The translations under genes were made by a program, and so were the position numbers. From Paludisphaera mucosa (GTDB taxonomy: Bacteria; Planctomycetota; Planctomycetia; Isosphaerales; Isosphaeraceae): DNA of 64,000 nt. The notes beneath the pieces were generated by a model that had not been told where the DNA came from, made no database searches, and worked only from the letters and a program-made list of their open reading frames with translations. The stretch spans positions 3,038,001 through 3,102,000 of the forward strand of contig NZ_JARRAG010000002.1 in the NCBI RefSeq assembly GCF_029589435.1, in the 5' to 3' direction. Shown piece after piece: positions 46,937 to 56,500 of this stretch; the first letter of the stretch is position 1, and each line of letters opens with the position of its first letter.

Positions 46937-48304
46937 TTGAGCCTGAAAATCCGCCGAATCGACTGCACCCGCGACGACGCCCGGGAGGCGATCGCCGCCC
47001 TGCGCCGCGAGCTGAGCCCCCGGGGAAACGTCGTCAGCCCCGAGAGCCGCGCCCGGACGGTCGCCGTGTTCGGCGAGCCGCTCTCGCCCCTCCAGGTGGT
47101 GGAGAGGATCTGCGACCACGTCGCGACCCGCGGGCTCGAAGCGGTCCTCGACTACACCCGGAAACTGGACCAGGTCGCCCTGAAGCCGGGCGAGGTCCGG
47201 GTCTCCGCCGACGAGCTGGACGCGGCCCACCGCGGCGCCGCCCCCGAGTACCTGGCGACGATCGCCCGTATCCGCGAGAACGTCCTGACCTATCAGCGGG
47301 CGATTCTCAACCGCGACGTCCACATCGAGCCGAAGCCGGGCCTGAAACTCGGCCTGCGTTACACGCCGCTGCGACGCGTGGGCGTCTGCATCCCCGGCGG
47401 CGCGGCGGCCTACCCGTCGACGCTGCTGATGACCGTCGTCCCCGCCCAGGCCGCCGGCGTCCGCGAGATCGCGGTCGTCGTCCCTCCCACGAAGTTCGGC
47501 GGCTACAACCCCGAGCTGCTGGCCGCCTGCCGCGAGCTGGGCGTGACCGAGGTCCACCGGGTCGGCGGCGCGCAGGCCGTCGCCGCGCTGGCCTACGGCG
47601 TCGAAGGGATCGCGGCCGTCGACAAGATCGTCGGCCCGGGGAACCTGTTCGTCGCCCTGGCCAAGAAGCACGTCTACGGCGAGGTCGACATCGACAGCAT
47701 CGCCGGCCCGAGCGAGGTCGTCCTCATCGCCGACGCGTCGGCCGACCCCCGCTTCATCGCCGCCGACCTCATCAGCCAGGCCGAGCACTCGCCCGGGGCG
47801 AGCATCCTGTTGACCTGGATCCCGGGGCTCGTCGAGCGGGTGCAGGCCGCTCTCGAAGATCAGCTCGCGAAGCTCAGCCGGGGCGACCTGGCGCGCGACA
47901 GCCTGGAGCGGTTCGGCGCGTTGATCGACTGCCGCGACGAGGAGCAGGCCGTGACGCTCTCGAACCTGTTCGCGCCCGAGCACCTGCACGTCTCGACGGC
48001 CGACCCGGAACGCCTGGTTCCCGCGTTGACCGTCGCCGGGGCCATCTTCCTGGGGAATCTCACGCCCGTCGCGCTCGGCGACTACGCGGCCGGGCCCTCG
48101 CACGTCCTGCCGACGAGCGGCACTGCGCGATGGGCGTCGGGCCTCTCGGCGAACGACTTCCTGCGGCGTTCGAGCCTCATCGCCGTCGACGAGCGGGGCC
48201 TGGCCGAGCTCGCCCCCGACGTCCGCCGCCTGGCCGACGTCGAAGGGCTGACCGCGCACCGCTGGAGCGTCGACGTCCGCCTGGAGAAGGCCGGCCGACC
48301 CTGA
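46937..48304 (+). CDS. hisD: Histidinol dehydrogenase
   Basis: This 455-residue enzyme converts histidinol to histidine, the last two steps of histidine synthesis. Signatures: RVGVCIPGGAAAYPSTLLM, QAVAALAYGVEGIAAVDKIV, GPSEVVLIADASADP, SQAEHSPGASILLT (Gln/His zinc ligands), LFAPEHLHVST (catalytic Glu-His) and YAAGPSHVLPTSGTARW. The start is a TTG (TTGAGC); no ATG fits the N-terminus. It opens a run hisD-GNAT-hisC-hisB that resembles a histidine operon. Confidence 0.95.
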   Translation: MSLKIRRIDCTRDDAREAIAALRRELSPRGNVVSPESRARTVAVFGEPLSPLQVVERICDHVATRGLEAVLDYTRKLDQVALKPGEVRVSADELDAAHRGAAPEYLATIARIRENVLTYQRAILNRDVHIEPKPGLKLGLRYTPLRRVGVCIPGGAAAYPSTLLMTVVPAQAAGVREIAVVVPPTKFGGYNPELLAACRELGVTEVHRVGGAQAVAALAYGVEGIAAVDKIVGPGNLFVALAKKHVYGEVDIDSIAGPSEVVLIADASADPRFIAADLISQAEHSPGASILLTWIPGLVERVQAALEDQLAKLSRGDLARDSLERFGALIDCRDEEQAVTLSNLFAPEHLHVSTADPERLVPALTVAGAIFLGNLTPVALGDYAAGPSHVLPTSGTARWASGLSANDFLRRSSLIAVDERGLAELAPDVRRLADVEGLTAHRWSVDVRLEKAGRP

Positions 48305-48379
48305 CGCCGGCCGTCGCGACCCCGAACCACGTCCGCCGTCGTCGCCGCATCGACGACCGGCCCGGAGGAGCCCCAGACC

Positions 48380-48904
48380 TTGAGCCAGCCCGACCCCTCT
48401 CCCCTGCCGAAGGCCTCGTTCACGATCCGCCCGGCCGTGCCGGGCGACACGACGACGATCGCGAACCTGATCCGCGAGCTGGCGATCTACGAGAAGCTGG
48501 ACCAGTTCGCCAAGGCGACGGCCGCGGACTTCCACCGGAACCTGTTCGGCCCCCGCCCGTTCGCCGAGGTCCTGATCGCCGAGGTCGGCGGCCAGCCTGT
48601 CGGCCTCGCCCTCTTCTTCCACACGTTCTCGACGTTCCGGGGCCAGCCGGGGATCTACCTGGAGGACCTGTTCGTCCAGCCCGAGCACCGCGGCAAGGGG
48701 ATCGGCAAGGCGCTGCTGGGCTCGCTGGCGAAGCTCGCCCGCGAGCGCGGCTGCGGCCGCCTGGAGTGGGCGGTCCTCGACTGGAACGAGCCGGCGATCG
48801 GCTTCTACAAGTCGCTGGGCGCGGGCCCGCTCGACGAGTGGATCACGTACCGGATCGCCGACGAGGCCCTCGACCGCCTCGCGAACGAAGCCCCCGAAGC
48901 CTGA
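48380..48904 (+). CDS. GNAT-family N-acetyltransferase
   Basis: This 174-residue protein has the GNAT fold. The acetyl-CoA loop is FVQPEHRGKGIGKALLGSLA, then RLEWAVLDWNEPAIGFYKSL, and FTIRPAVPGDTTTIANLIRE at the N-terminus. It resembles diamine (spermidine-type) acetyltransferase-like proteins. The start is a TTG with GGAGGAG 10 nt upstream. Lying between hisD and hisC it is probably co-transcribed but has no known role in histidine synthesis. Confidence 0.85.
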   Translation: MSQPDPSPLPKASFTIRPAVPGDTTTIANLIRELAIYEKLDQFAKATAADFHRNLFGPRPFAEVLIAEVGGQPVGLALFFHTFSTFRGQPGIYLEDLFVQPEHRGKGIGKALLGSLAKLARERGCGRLEWAVLDWNEPAIGFYKSLGAGPLDEWITYRIADEALDRLANEAPEA

Positions 48905-48927
48905 ACGCGACCAAGGAGCCCCGGAAG

Positions 48928-49989
48928 GTGGAAAGTCCCGCGGAGACTCGTCGTTACGTCCTGCCCCACATCGCCAGGATGGAGGGCTACGTCCCCGGCG
49001 AGCAGCCCCAGGGCGGGACGTTCATCAAGCTCAACACCAACGAGAACCCCTACCCCCCCTCGTCGCGCGTCAAGCAGGCCCTGGTCGAGGCCGTGACCGA
49101 CGGCCTGCGGTTGTATCCCGACCCTTCCGGCCTGGCCTTCCGCAAGACGGCCGCGGCGCTCCACGGGGTCGAGCCCGACATGATCCTCGCCGGCAACGGC
49201 TCGGACGACGTCCTGACGATCCTGACCCGGACCTTCGTCGGACCGGGGGACCTCGCCGCCTTCCCGACGCCCAGCTACCTGCTCTACTCGACCCTCATCA
49301 GCCTGCAGGACGGCCGCGCGCACGTCGTCCCGTTCGACGCCGACTGGCGGCTCGACCTCGACGCCTTCCGGGCGCCGGGCGTGAGGCTCGTCTACCTGGC
49401 GAACCCCAACAGCCCCTCCGGGACCGCGATCGCCCCGGCCGAGGTCGCCGCCCTGGCCGAGCGGCTCGACTGCCCGCTGGTGGTCGACGAGGCCTACGGC
49501 GACTTCGCCCGCGAGAACTGCATCGCCCTGTTGAAAGACCACCCCAACGTCATCGTGACCCGGTCGTTCAGCAAGGGCTACAGCCTGGCCGGCCTGCGGC
49601 TCGGCTATCTCGTCGCCGACGCGGGGATCGTCGCCGAGCTGAACAAGGTCAAGGACTCGTACAACTGCGACGCCCTCAGCCTCGCCGCCGGCAAGGCCGC
49701 GCTCGAGGACCAGGCGTACCTGGCCGAGACCCGCTCGAAGATCCTGGCCACCCGTTCCCGCCTGGCCGACGCCCTGCGCCAGTCCGGCCGCACGGTGACC
49801 GACAGCCAGGCGAACTTCGTCTGGGCCACCGGCGGGCCGGCCCCCGAGGCGACGTTCCAGGAGCTGAAGCGGCGGAGCATCTTCGTCCGGCTGATGCGGT
49901 ATCCCGGCTACCCCGCCGGGCTTCGGATCAGCGTGGGGACCGACGCCGAGATCGACCGGCTGCTGGAAGTCCTACGCGATCTCCCCTGA
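48928..49989 (+). CDS. hisC: Histidinol-phosphate aminotransferase
   Basis: This 353-residue PLP enzyme transfers an amino group to imidazole-acetol phosphate. It shows FIKLNTNENPYPPSSRVKQA, YPDPSGLAFRKTAAALHGVE, AGNGSDDVLTILTRTFVGPG, YLANPNSPSGTAI and VVDEAYGDF. The PLP lysine lies in VTRSFSKGYSLAGLRLGYLV. The frame is open far upstream through hisD, but a GTG at 48928 with AAGGAG 9 nt before it is the logical start. It lies 23 bp after the GNAT gene. Confidence 0.94.
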   Translation: MESPAETRRYVLPHIARMEGYVPGEQPQGGTFIKLNTNENPYPPSSRVKQALVEAVTDGLRLYPDPSGLAFRKTAAALHGVEPDMILAGNGSDDVLTILTRTFVGPGDLAAFPTPSYLLYSTLISLQDGRAHVVPFDADWRLDLDAFRAPGVRLVYLANPNSPSGTAIAPAEVAALAERLDCPLVVDEAYGDFARENCIALLKDHPNVIVTRSFSKGYSLAGLRLGYLVADAGIVAELNKVKDSYNCDALSLAAGKAALEDQAYLAETRSKILATRSRLADALRQSGRTVTDSQANFVWATGGPAPEATFQELKRRSIFVRLMRYPGYPAGLRISVGTDAEIDRLLEVLRDLP

Positions 49990-50064
49990 TCAAGGGCCCG
50001 GCGATCGGCTACAATCGCCCGCGCGGCGTCGGACCACGAACCTCTCCGCCCCGGATCGAGAACC

Positions 50065-50661
50065 TTGAGCGAACCCCCGCGCATCGCCGAGATCGCCCGC
50101 AAGACCCGCGAGACCGACATCCGCCTGTCCCTGGCGGTCGACGGCCAGGGCCGCGCCGACCTGGCCACGGGGATCGGATTCCTCGACCACATGCTGGAGC
50201 TGTTCGCCCGGCATTCGCTGATGGACCTCGCCGTGACCTGCCACGGCGACCTCCACGTCGACGACCACCACACGACCGAGGACATCGGCATCTGCCTGGG
50301 CCAGGCGCTCGACCAGGCGCTCGGCCGGAAGGCCGGGATCCGCCGGTACGGCCACTGCATCCTGCCGATGGACGAGACGCTCGTCACCTGCGCGGTGGAC
50401 CTGGGCGGCCGGCCCTACTGGGTCTGGAACGCCCCCATGCCCTCGCCCAAGATCGGCGGGTTCGACAGCGAACTGGTGGCCGACTTCTGGCACGCCGTGG
50501 CGACGCACGGCCGGATGAACATGCACGTCCTGCTCCACTACGGCCGCAACACCCACCACGTCTCCGAGGCGATCTTCAAGGGCATGGCCCGCGCGATCCG
50601 CGACGCCGCCGAGGGCGACCCGCGCAGCAACGAGGTCCCCTCGACCAAGGGCGCGATCTGA
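50065..50661 (+). CDS. hisB: Imidazoleglycerol-phosphate dehydratase
   Basis: This 198-residue enzyme dehydrates imidazoleglycerol phosphate. The His clusters that bind manganese are present ([58 protein letters not shown], then [14 protein letters not shown]). It is the single-domain form, without the phosphatase half of enterobacterial HisB. The start is a TTG (TTGAGC). A TACAAT lies at 50010-50015 in the 75-bp gap after hisC. Confidence 0.95.
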   Translation: MSEPPRIAEIARKTRETDIRLSLAVDGQGRADLATGIGFLDHMLELFARHSLMDLAVTCHGDLHVDDHHTTEDIGICLGQALDQALGRKAGIRRYGHCILPMDETLVTCAVDLGGRPYWVWNAPMPSPKIGGFDSELVADFWHAVATHGRMNMHVLLHYGRNTHHVSEAIFKGMARAIRDAAEGDPRSNEVPSTKGAI

Positions 50662-50709
50662 CCTGATCGGACGAACGGATTCGGAACGACGACGCATCGG
50701 AGGCCCCTC

Positions 50710-51786
50710 GTGAGCACGGTCGACAGCCTGGGATCGACGCCGGAACCCGCCAAGAAGTCCCCTATCGGCACGCTGGTCAACCTCGGCCTGATCGCGTTGG
50801 CGTTCGGGCTGCTGGCCGTGGTCGTCAACCAGAACCGGGCCAAGATCCTGGAGGTCTTCTCGCGGAAGCTCGACCTGCGGTTGCTGCTGGTCGGGATCGC
50901 GATCTTCCAGCTCAGCGTGATGCTGACGTTCGTCCGCTGGTACGCGCTGGTGCGGGTCATCGAGCCCCGGTTCACGCTCCGCTCGACGTTCCTGCTGGGC
51001 TTCATCGGCTACGTGTTCAACCTGGTGATCCCAGGCGCGGTGGGCGGCGACCTGATCAAGGCGGCGTACCTCGTGCGGATGCACATCCGCAAGACCCAGG
51101 CGGTCGCCTCGATGGTCATCGACCGGATCCTCGGGCTGCTGGGGCTGTTCGTGCTGGCGTCGATCGCCGGCGTCGCGGCCTGGGGGATGGCGACGCCCGC
51201 CGTCCAGCGGCTGATCCTGGCGGCCTGGGTCGCGACCGCCGCGGGGCTCCTGCTGCTGGCGGCCATCTTCGGCCGGCTCTTCACCCGGCTGCTGCCGGCC
51301 TCGATGCAGCCGCACCACGGCAAGCTCGGGACGATCTTCTCGGAGCTGAACACGATGGCGTCGACCTACCGCTCGCGGCTCGGCGTCGTGCTGCTGGCGC
51401 TGGGGATGTCGGTCGTCGGCCATTCGATCAACGTCTTCGCGTTCTACTTGATGGGCCGGATGCTCTTCCCCGAGATGACCACGACCCTGGGCCAGCACTT
51501 CCTGATGGGCCCGCTCACCCTGTTCACGATGGCCGTCCCCCTCCCCTTCGGCGCGCTCGGCCTGAGCGAGGGCGTCGCCGACCAGCTCCTCGGGCTCGTC
51601 GGCCACCCCAGCGGGGCGCTGGCGATGATGGCCTTCCGCATCCTCATGTACTCGTGCGGCCTGACCGGGGCGCTCGTCTACCTGGCGAACCTGAAGGAGG
51701 TGCGCGGGCTGACGGCCGCCGCCCACGAGATCGAGCACGAGCTGATCGAGGGCGACCTGGAAGACGAGGCCCCGGCGCCGGCCTGA
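50710..51786 (+). CDS. Lysylphosphatidylglycerol-synthase-TM/UPF0104 family integral membrane protein
   Basis: This 358-residue protein has about eight transmembrane helices and the LPG_synthase_TM core: QLSVMLTFVRWYALVRVIEP, LLGFIGYVFNLVIPGAVGGD, LIKAAYLVRMH and ASMVIDRILGLLGLFVLASI, with GPLTLFTMAVPLPFGALGLS near the end. The family includes MprF flippase-like domains and hopanoid- or isoprenoid-associated permeases, but no soluble synthase domain is attached. The start is a GTG at 50710. It follows hisB by 48 bp; a link to histidine synthesis is not expected. Likely a lipid flippase; substrate unknown. Confidence 0.87.
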   Translation: MSTVDSLGSTPEPAKKSPIGTLVNLGLIALAFGLLAVVVNQNRAKILEVFSRKLDLRLLLVGIAIFQLSVMLTFVRWYALVRVIEPRFTLRSTFLLGFIGYVFNLVIPGAVGGDLIKAAYLVRMHIRKTQAVASMVIDRILGLLGLFVLASIAGVAAWGMATPAVQRLILAAWVATAAGLLLLAAIFGRLFTRLLPASMQPHHGKLGTIFSELNTMASTYRSRLGVVLLALGMSVVGHSINVFAFYLMGRMLFPEMTTTLGQHFLMGPLTLFTMAVPLPFGALGLSEGVADQLLGLVGHPSGALAMMAFRILMYSCGLTGALVYLANLKEVRGLTAAAHEIEHELIEGDLEDEAPAPA

Positions 51787-51933
51787 CCGCGCCGCGGCCG
51801 ACGTCCGCGCGAATCGCCCCGCGGCCGGATCCCAGCCTTTACCGAGGACGGGCCCATGCCGTAGTCTGGCCTACTTCCTCGACCGGCCCGCTCGCCAGGA
51901 GCGACGACGCGATTCAGAAGGCAGGCTCGACGC

Positions 51934-53445
51934 ATGCGATGGTTCTCCAGCCCCTGGTTCCGCCGGAAGCCGGTGTCCCTGCTGATCGAAGAGATGAACG
52001 AGGAAGGCGACCGCCTGCATCGCCGGCTGGGCCCGCTCGCGCTCATCGGCCTGGGCGTCGGCGCCACCATCGGCTCCGGCCTGTACGTCTCGACGGGACT
52101 CGTCGCGCGCGACGTCGCGGGGCCGTCGATCATGCTCTCGTTCCTGGTCGCGGCCGTCGGCTGCGGGTTCGCGGCGCTCTGCTATTCCGAGCTGGCGAGC
52201 ATGGTGCCCGTGGCCGGCAGCGCCTACACCTACGCCTACGCGACGCTCGGCGAGATGCTGGCCTGGATCATCGGCTGGGACCTGATCCTGGAATACGCCG
52301 TGGGCTCGTGCTTCGTCGCCAACGGCTGGTCGGGCTATTTCGACTCGATGCTGCGCAACCTCTTCGGCGTCCACATGGACCCGCGTCTTTTGCGATCGCC
52401 GTGGGACTTCTCCGACGACGTCGGGTTCTTCCTCAACCGAGTCACTCTGCCGAACGGCGTCGAGGCGATCGCCTGGTTCAACCTGCCGGCCGTGCTGATC
52501 ACCGTGCTCATCACGGCCGTCTTGGTGATCGGCATCCGCGAGAGCGCCGGGCTCAACGCGGCGATGGTCCTGATGAACGTCGCCGTCATCCTGACCCTCA
52601 TCGGCGCGGGGGCCGCCTACGTCGACCCCAAGAACTGGTCGCCGTTCCTGCACGAGGACCACGGCTGGCGGGGCGTCGCGATGGGGGCGGCCAAGATCTT
52701 CATCGCCTACATCGGCTTCGACTCGATCTCGACCCACGCCGAGGAGGCCCGGAACCCCAGCAAGGACATGCCCATCGGCATCATCGGGGCCCTGATCGTC
52801 TGCACGGTCCTGTACGTCTCCACGGCCGCCGTGCTGACGGGGATGATCCCCTACCGCCAACTCGACGTCTCCGCGCCGCTGGCCGCCGCCATGCAGGCGA
52901 AGGGCCTGACGTTCGCCGGCACGATGATCACGCTGGGCATCCTGGCCGGGATGACCAGTTCGCTGCTCGTCGGCAACCTGAGCCAGCCCCGCGTCCTGCT
53001 GGCGATGGCCCGCGACGGTTTGCTGCCGATCCGGTTCTTCGGCGCGGTCCATCCCCTATTCAAGACCCCCTGGAAGTCGACCCTCCTGGTCGGCTTCGTC
53101 GTGGCCATGGGAGGCGCGCTGGCCCCGCTCAGCTTCCTGGCCGAGCTGGTCAGCATCGGCACCCTCTTCGCCTTCGTGATCGTCTCGGCCGCCGTCTGGA
53201 TCCTGCGGATCACCGACCCCGACCTGCCCCGCCCGTTCCGCGCCCCGTTCGTGCAATTCGTCTCGACGATGGGCGTCCTCGTCAACGGCGGCCTCATGTT
53301 CTGGCTGGGCCGGGACAACTGGATCCGGCTGCTCGCCTGGCTGGCCGTCGGCATGATCATCTACTTCGGCTACAGCCGCCGACACTCCCTGCTGAACCGA
53401 ATCCCCGAGGCCGTCGGCTCGACCACCGCTCCCCCGGCCGCGTGA
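51934..53445 (+). CDS. APC-family cationic amino-acid-type permease
   Basis: This 503-residue protein has about 12 helices and the amino-acid/polyamine/cation transporter signature. Helix 1 region GLGVGATIGSGLYVSTGLVA, FAALCYSELASMVPVAGSAY, IFIAYIGFDSISTHAEEARN and MPIGIIGALIVCT match the CAT (cationic amino acid transporter) subgroup. An N-terminal cytoplasmic segment of about 40 residues precedes helix 1. The gene stands alone, with 147 bp upstream. Substrate unknown. Confidence 0.9.
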   Translation: MRWFSSPWFRRKPVSLLIEEMNEEGDRLHRRLGPLALIGLGVGATIGSGLYVSTGLVARDVAGPSIMLSFLVAAVGCGFAALCYSELASMVPVAGSAYTYAYATLGEMLAWIIGWDLILEYAVGSCFVANGWSGYFDSMLRNLFGVHMDPRLLRSPWDFSDDVGFFLNRVTLPNGVEAIAWFNLPAVLITVLITAVLVIGIRESAGLNAAMVLMNVAVILTLIGAGAAYVDPKNWSPFLHEDHGWRGVAMGAAKIFIAYIGFDSISTHAEEARNPSKDMPIGIIGALIVCTVLYVSTAAVLTGMIPYRQLDVSAPLAAAMQAKGLTFAGTMITLGILAGMTSSLLVGNLSQPRVLLAMARDGLLPIRFFGAVHPLFKTPWKSTLLVGFVVAMGGALAPLSFLAELVSIGTLFAFVIVSAAVWILRITDPDLPRPFRAPFVQFVSTMGVLVNGGLMFWLGRDNWIRLLAWLAVGMIIYFGYSRRHSLLNRIPEAVGSTTAPPAA

Positions 53446-53452
53446 CGTCCCG

Positions 53453-53458
53453 TACAAT
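53453..53458 (+). promoter_or_regulatory. -10-like TACAAT before the HEAT-repeat protein gene
   Basis: TACAAT lies 43 bp before ATG 53501 and differs from the consensus at one base. No acceptable -35 is seen 16-18 bp upstream. Weak evidence. Confidence 0.25.
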
Positions 53459-53500
53459 GGTAGGAAGTCCGACCACGACCCGTTTCGAGGGCCGTTCGCC

Positions 53501-56500
53501 ATGCTTCCTCCGTCCGTCCTTCGGGGTCTCATCGTCGCCACGCTGTCCGCGCTCGTCCTCTTCGCCGCGCGACGGCCCGTCCGCGGCGACGACGCTGTGC
53601 GAGCGGACGCCTCGATCGCGTCGGGAGAGATCCGGACCCGGCCGCTCGGCGACTTGACGCACGGCCGACGCTACGAGCTGGTCGTCTCGCTCGCCGCCCC
53701 CGCGAGCGACGACCGCCTGGCCGTCGAACTGATCGGCCCCGACGGCCCTGTCCTTCGCAAGGACCTGCACTCCGGCGACCCCGACGTGTACCTCGCCTAC
53801 CGACCGACGCAAGACGGCCTCGCCACACTCCGGCTCACGCGATCGAAGGCCGTCGCGACCGCCCCGGCCCTCCAGGTCTCCCTCTCCTGGCGCGGCGACG
53901 GCCTCTCCGAGGACGACCACGCCGCCCTCGAATCGGAGCCCAACGACGAATGGGGGAGCGCGAACCGCCTGGTCCTGGGCCGCACCGTTTACGGCTCGGC
54001 CGACGACGTCGAGTTCCTGGACAACCGCGAGGAGGGCCGGAGCGGCCTCGACTGGTTCCGCTTCGAGGTCGAATCCGAGAAGCCCGTGCTGGTGACGTTC
54101 ACGCTCGACCTCATCGACCGCGACGTCTCGGCCGACCTCAGGATCTTCACCGTCGAAGACGGTCGGCCCAAGGTCTACTCGGCCGGCAAGGACCCGATGG
54201 AGATCGTCCACGATCGCGAGCGAGAGCGGTATTCGAAGAATCTCGTGCGGACGTTCACGAAGGGCGTCTACTACCTGCGGGTCAACGCGAACCATCCGGC
54301 CTACATCCTGCGGACGCGCATGGCCGAGGTCCCGCCGTATGACGATCCGGCGAAGGCCGTCGAGGCCGGCCTGCACTACATCCTGAACGCGGGCGACGCC
54401 TGGCTGGCGCAGGTCCCGCGCGAGGGGAACCGCTTCGTGCGGGCGGCGAACCTGCACGAGACGAGCCTGCGCTGCACCGGCTGCCACGCCACGAGCTTCC
54501 CCGCCGAGGCGGCCCTGGCCGCGCATCGGGCGGGTTATCCGATTCATGCCAAAGACGCGCTAAGCTATCTCGTGGAGCGAATCGCCGACTCGCCGGCCCC
54601 CCTTTACGGCGACGCCGGCCTGTTCTGGCAGCGCTACATCGCGACGCCCCTCGAAGCCCAGGGGGCGCAGGGCGGCGTGCTCGTCGACTTCGACCGCGAG
54701 GTCGCCGGCGCGGACACCGCGGCCCTCGCCCGCTTCGGGCCGTTCCTGAGGGCCGCCTGGGCATCGCGTACGACGCTCCCCGAGGACGAGCACAACGTCG
54801 TGCCGGCCGAGAGCAAGTTCGGCCTCGCCTGGAGGGGCTGGAAGACGCTCACCGAGGTCGCCCGCCGCACCGGCCGCGCCGAGGACGCCCGGGCCGCCGC
54901 GAACATCGCCGCCATCCTCGGCAGTCGACAGGCCGACAAGCAGGTCGAGACGCTTCAGGACCGCATCCATCGCCTGGTCGCGTGGAGCCTGATCGACCGC
55001 CAGGCCCATGCGAACAAGATCCGCCGCGAGACGGGCGCCCTGCTGACCCTCCAGAACGCCGACGGCGGCTGGCACGAGTCCGACTCCAAACCCGGCCCGA
55101 GCGCGGTCTACACCACCGGCCAGATCGTCGACGCCCTCCTCGAAGCCGGACTCACCCGCGAGAACCCGGCCGTCGATCGGGCTTTGAAGTACTTGCTGTC
55201 GCAGCAGCAGGAATTCGGCGGCTGGTTCCAGGCCGACACGCACGAGAACTTCCGCACCCCCATGCGCGAGACGCGATACGCCGTCATGGCCCTCGCCCGA
55301 GCCTTCCCCCGCGCGGACGGCCCGAGGTTGGGATGGGCAAATCGAGGCCACGGGCCGCCGTCGCCGCCTCGGACGAGTTCGGTCGTCCATGCGATCGACG
55401 ACCTGGAGGCCCTCTGGGACGTCCCCCCCGCGGAGCGGCCGCGGTTCGCCTCGGCGGTCGGCCCGCTCCTGGACCATCCGTCGCCCCTCGTGCGGGCCTC
55501 GGCCGCCGCCTGCCTGGGCCGGCTCAATTGCGTCGAAGGAGTAAAGCCCCTGGCGAAGGCTCTCGGCGACCCCTCGAAGGTCGTCCGGCGGGCCGCAGCC
55601 TTCGCATTCCGCCAGCTCGGCAACCGGGGGATCGGCGTCGAGGCGATCGCGTCCGCCCTCGACGCCACCGACCCTCGCGTGCGACGAGCCGCCGTGAGCC
55701 TGTTCACCGGGCCGATCCACGGCCTGGACGACCGCCGCGAGCTTGTGAACCGCCTCATTGCTCGTGCGGACGACCCGGACCTGCTCACGCGGTTCGAGGC
55801 GGCCCGGGCCCTCCGCCGCTGGTTCTACCGCACGCCCGACCCGGCGCTGAGGAGGCGGATCGTGGAGGCCGTCCTGGCGAGGATGGCCGTCGAAGAGGTT
55901 CCGCTTCATAGGACGAACCTGAGCGAGAACCTCTACATCATGCTCGACGAGAATCTCGGCGGGGGCGTGAGCCTCCAGCGGAACCTCGCGGCGCTGCCGG
56001 AGTCCATGCGCGGCCCGATCCTCGAAGGGCGCCGGAAGGTCGAGCGCGACGTCCTTCTGGCCCCGATCCTGGCGGCCCTCCGATCGGGCGGCGAGCCGCG
56101 GCGCGAGGGGATCCTCCGGGCGTTCGACGGCTCGTTCTTCCGCGGCCGGACGTACGCCCGCCAGCCCGAGGGTGCGGTGGACGTCGGCAACGACCGCGAG
56201 TTCGGTTTCCTGTACGAGGTCCCGCTGGACGAGTTGGAGGCCGTCTTCGCCGTGCTCCTCGACGCTCCCCGGGCCGGATCGGGCGGTCGCCAGGCGCTCC
56301 AGCTCGCGAGCTTTTTCAAGGTCCCGGAGCGGACCCGGAACGCCTCGATCCAGGCCGCCGTGCTGCGGGCGCTCGACGACGGCGACGCCGAGATCCGCGT
56401 CGAGGCGCGGCGGATCGCATCGGGGATGAGCTTCGAAGGGGCCGAGGACGACCCGGCTCGGACGCGGGCGATCGCCCGGGGCGTCACCGAATCGGCGGAG

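Noticed and set aside
46888-48927. An N-terminal extension of hisC by about 680 codons.
   Set aside because: It is the out-of-frame shadow of hisD and the GNAT gene. The GTG at 48928 has a proper ribosome site.
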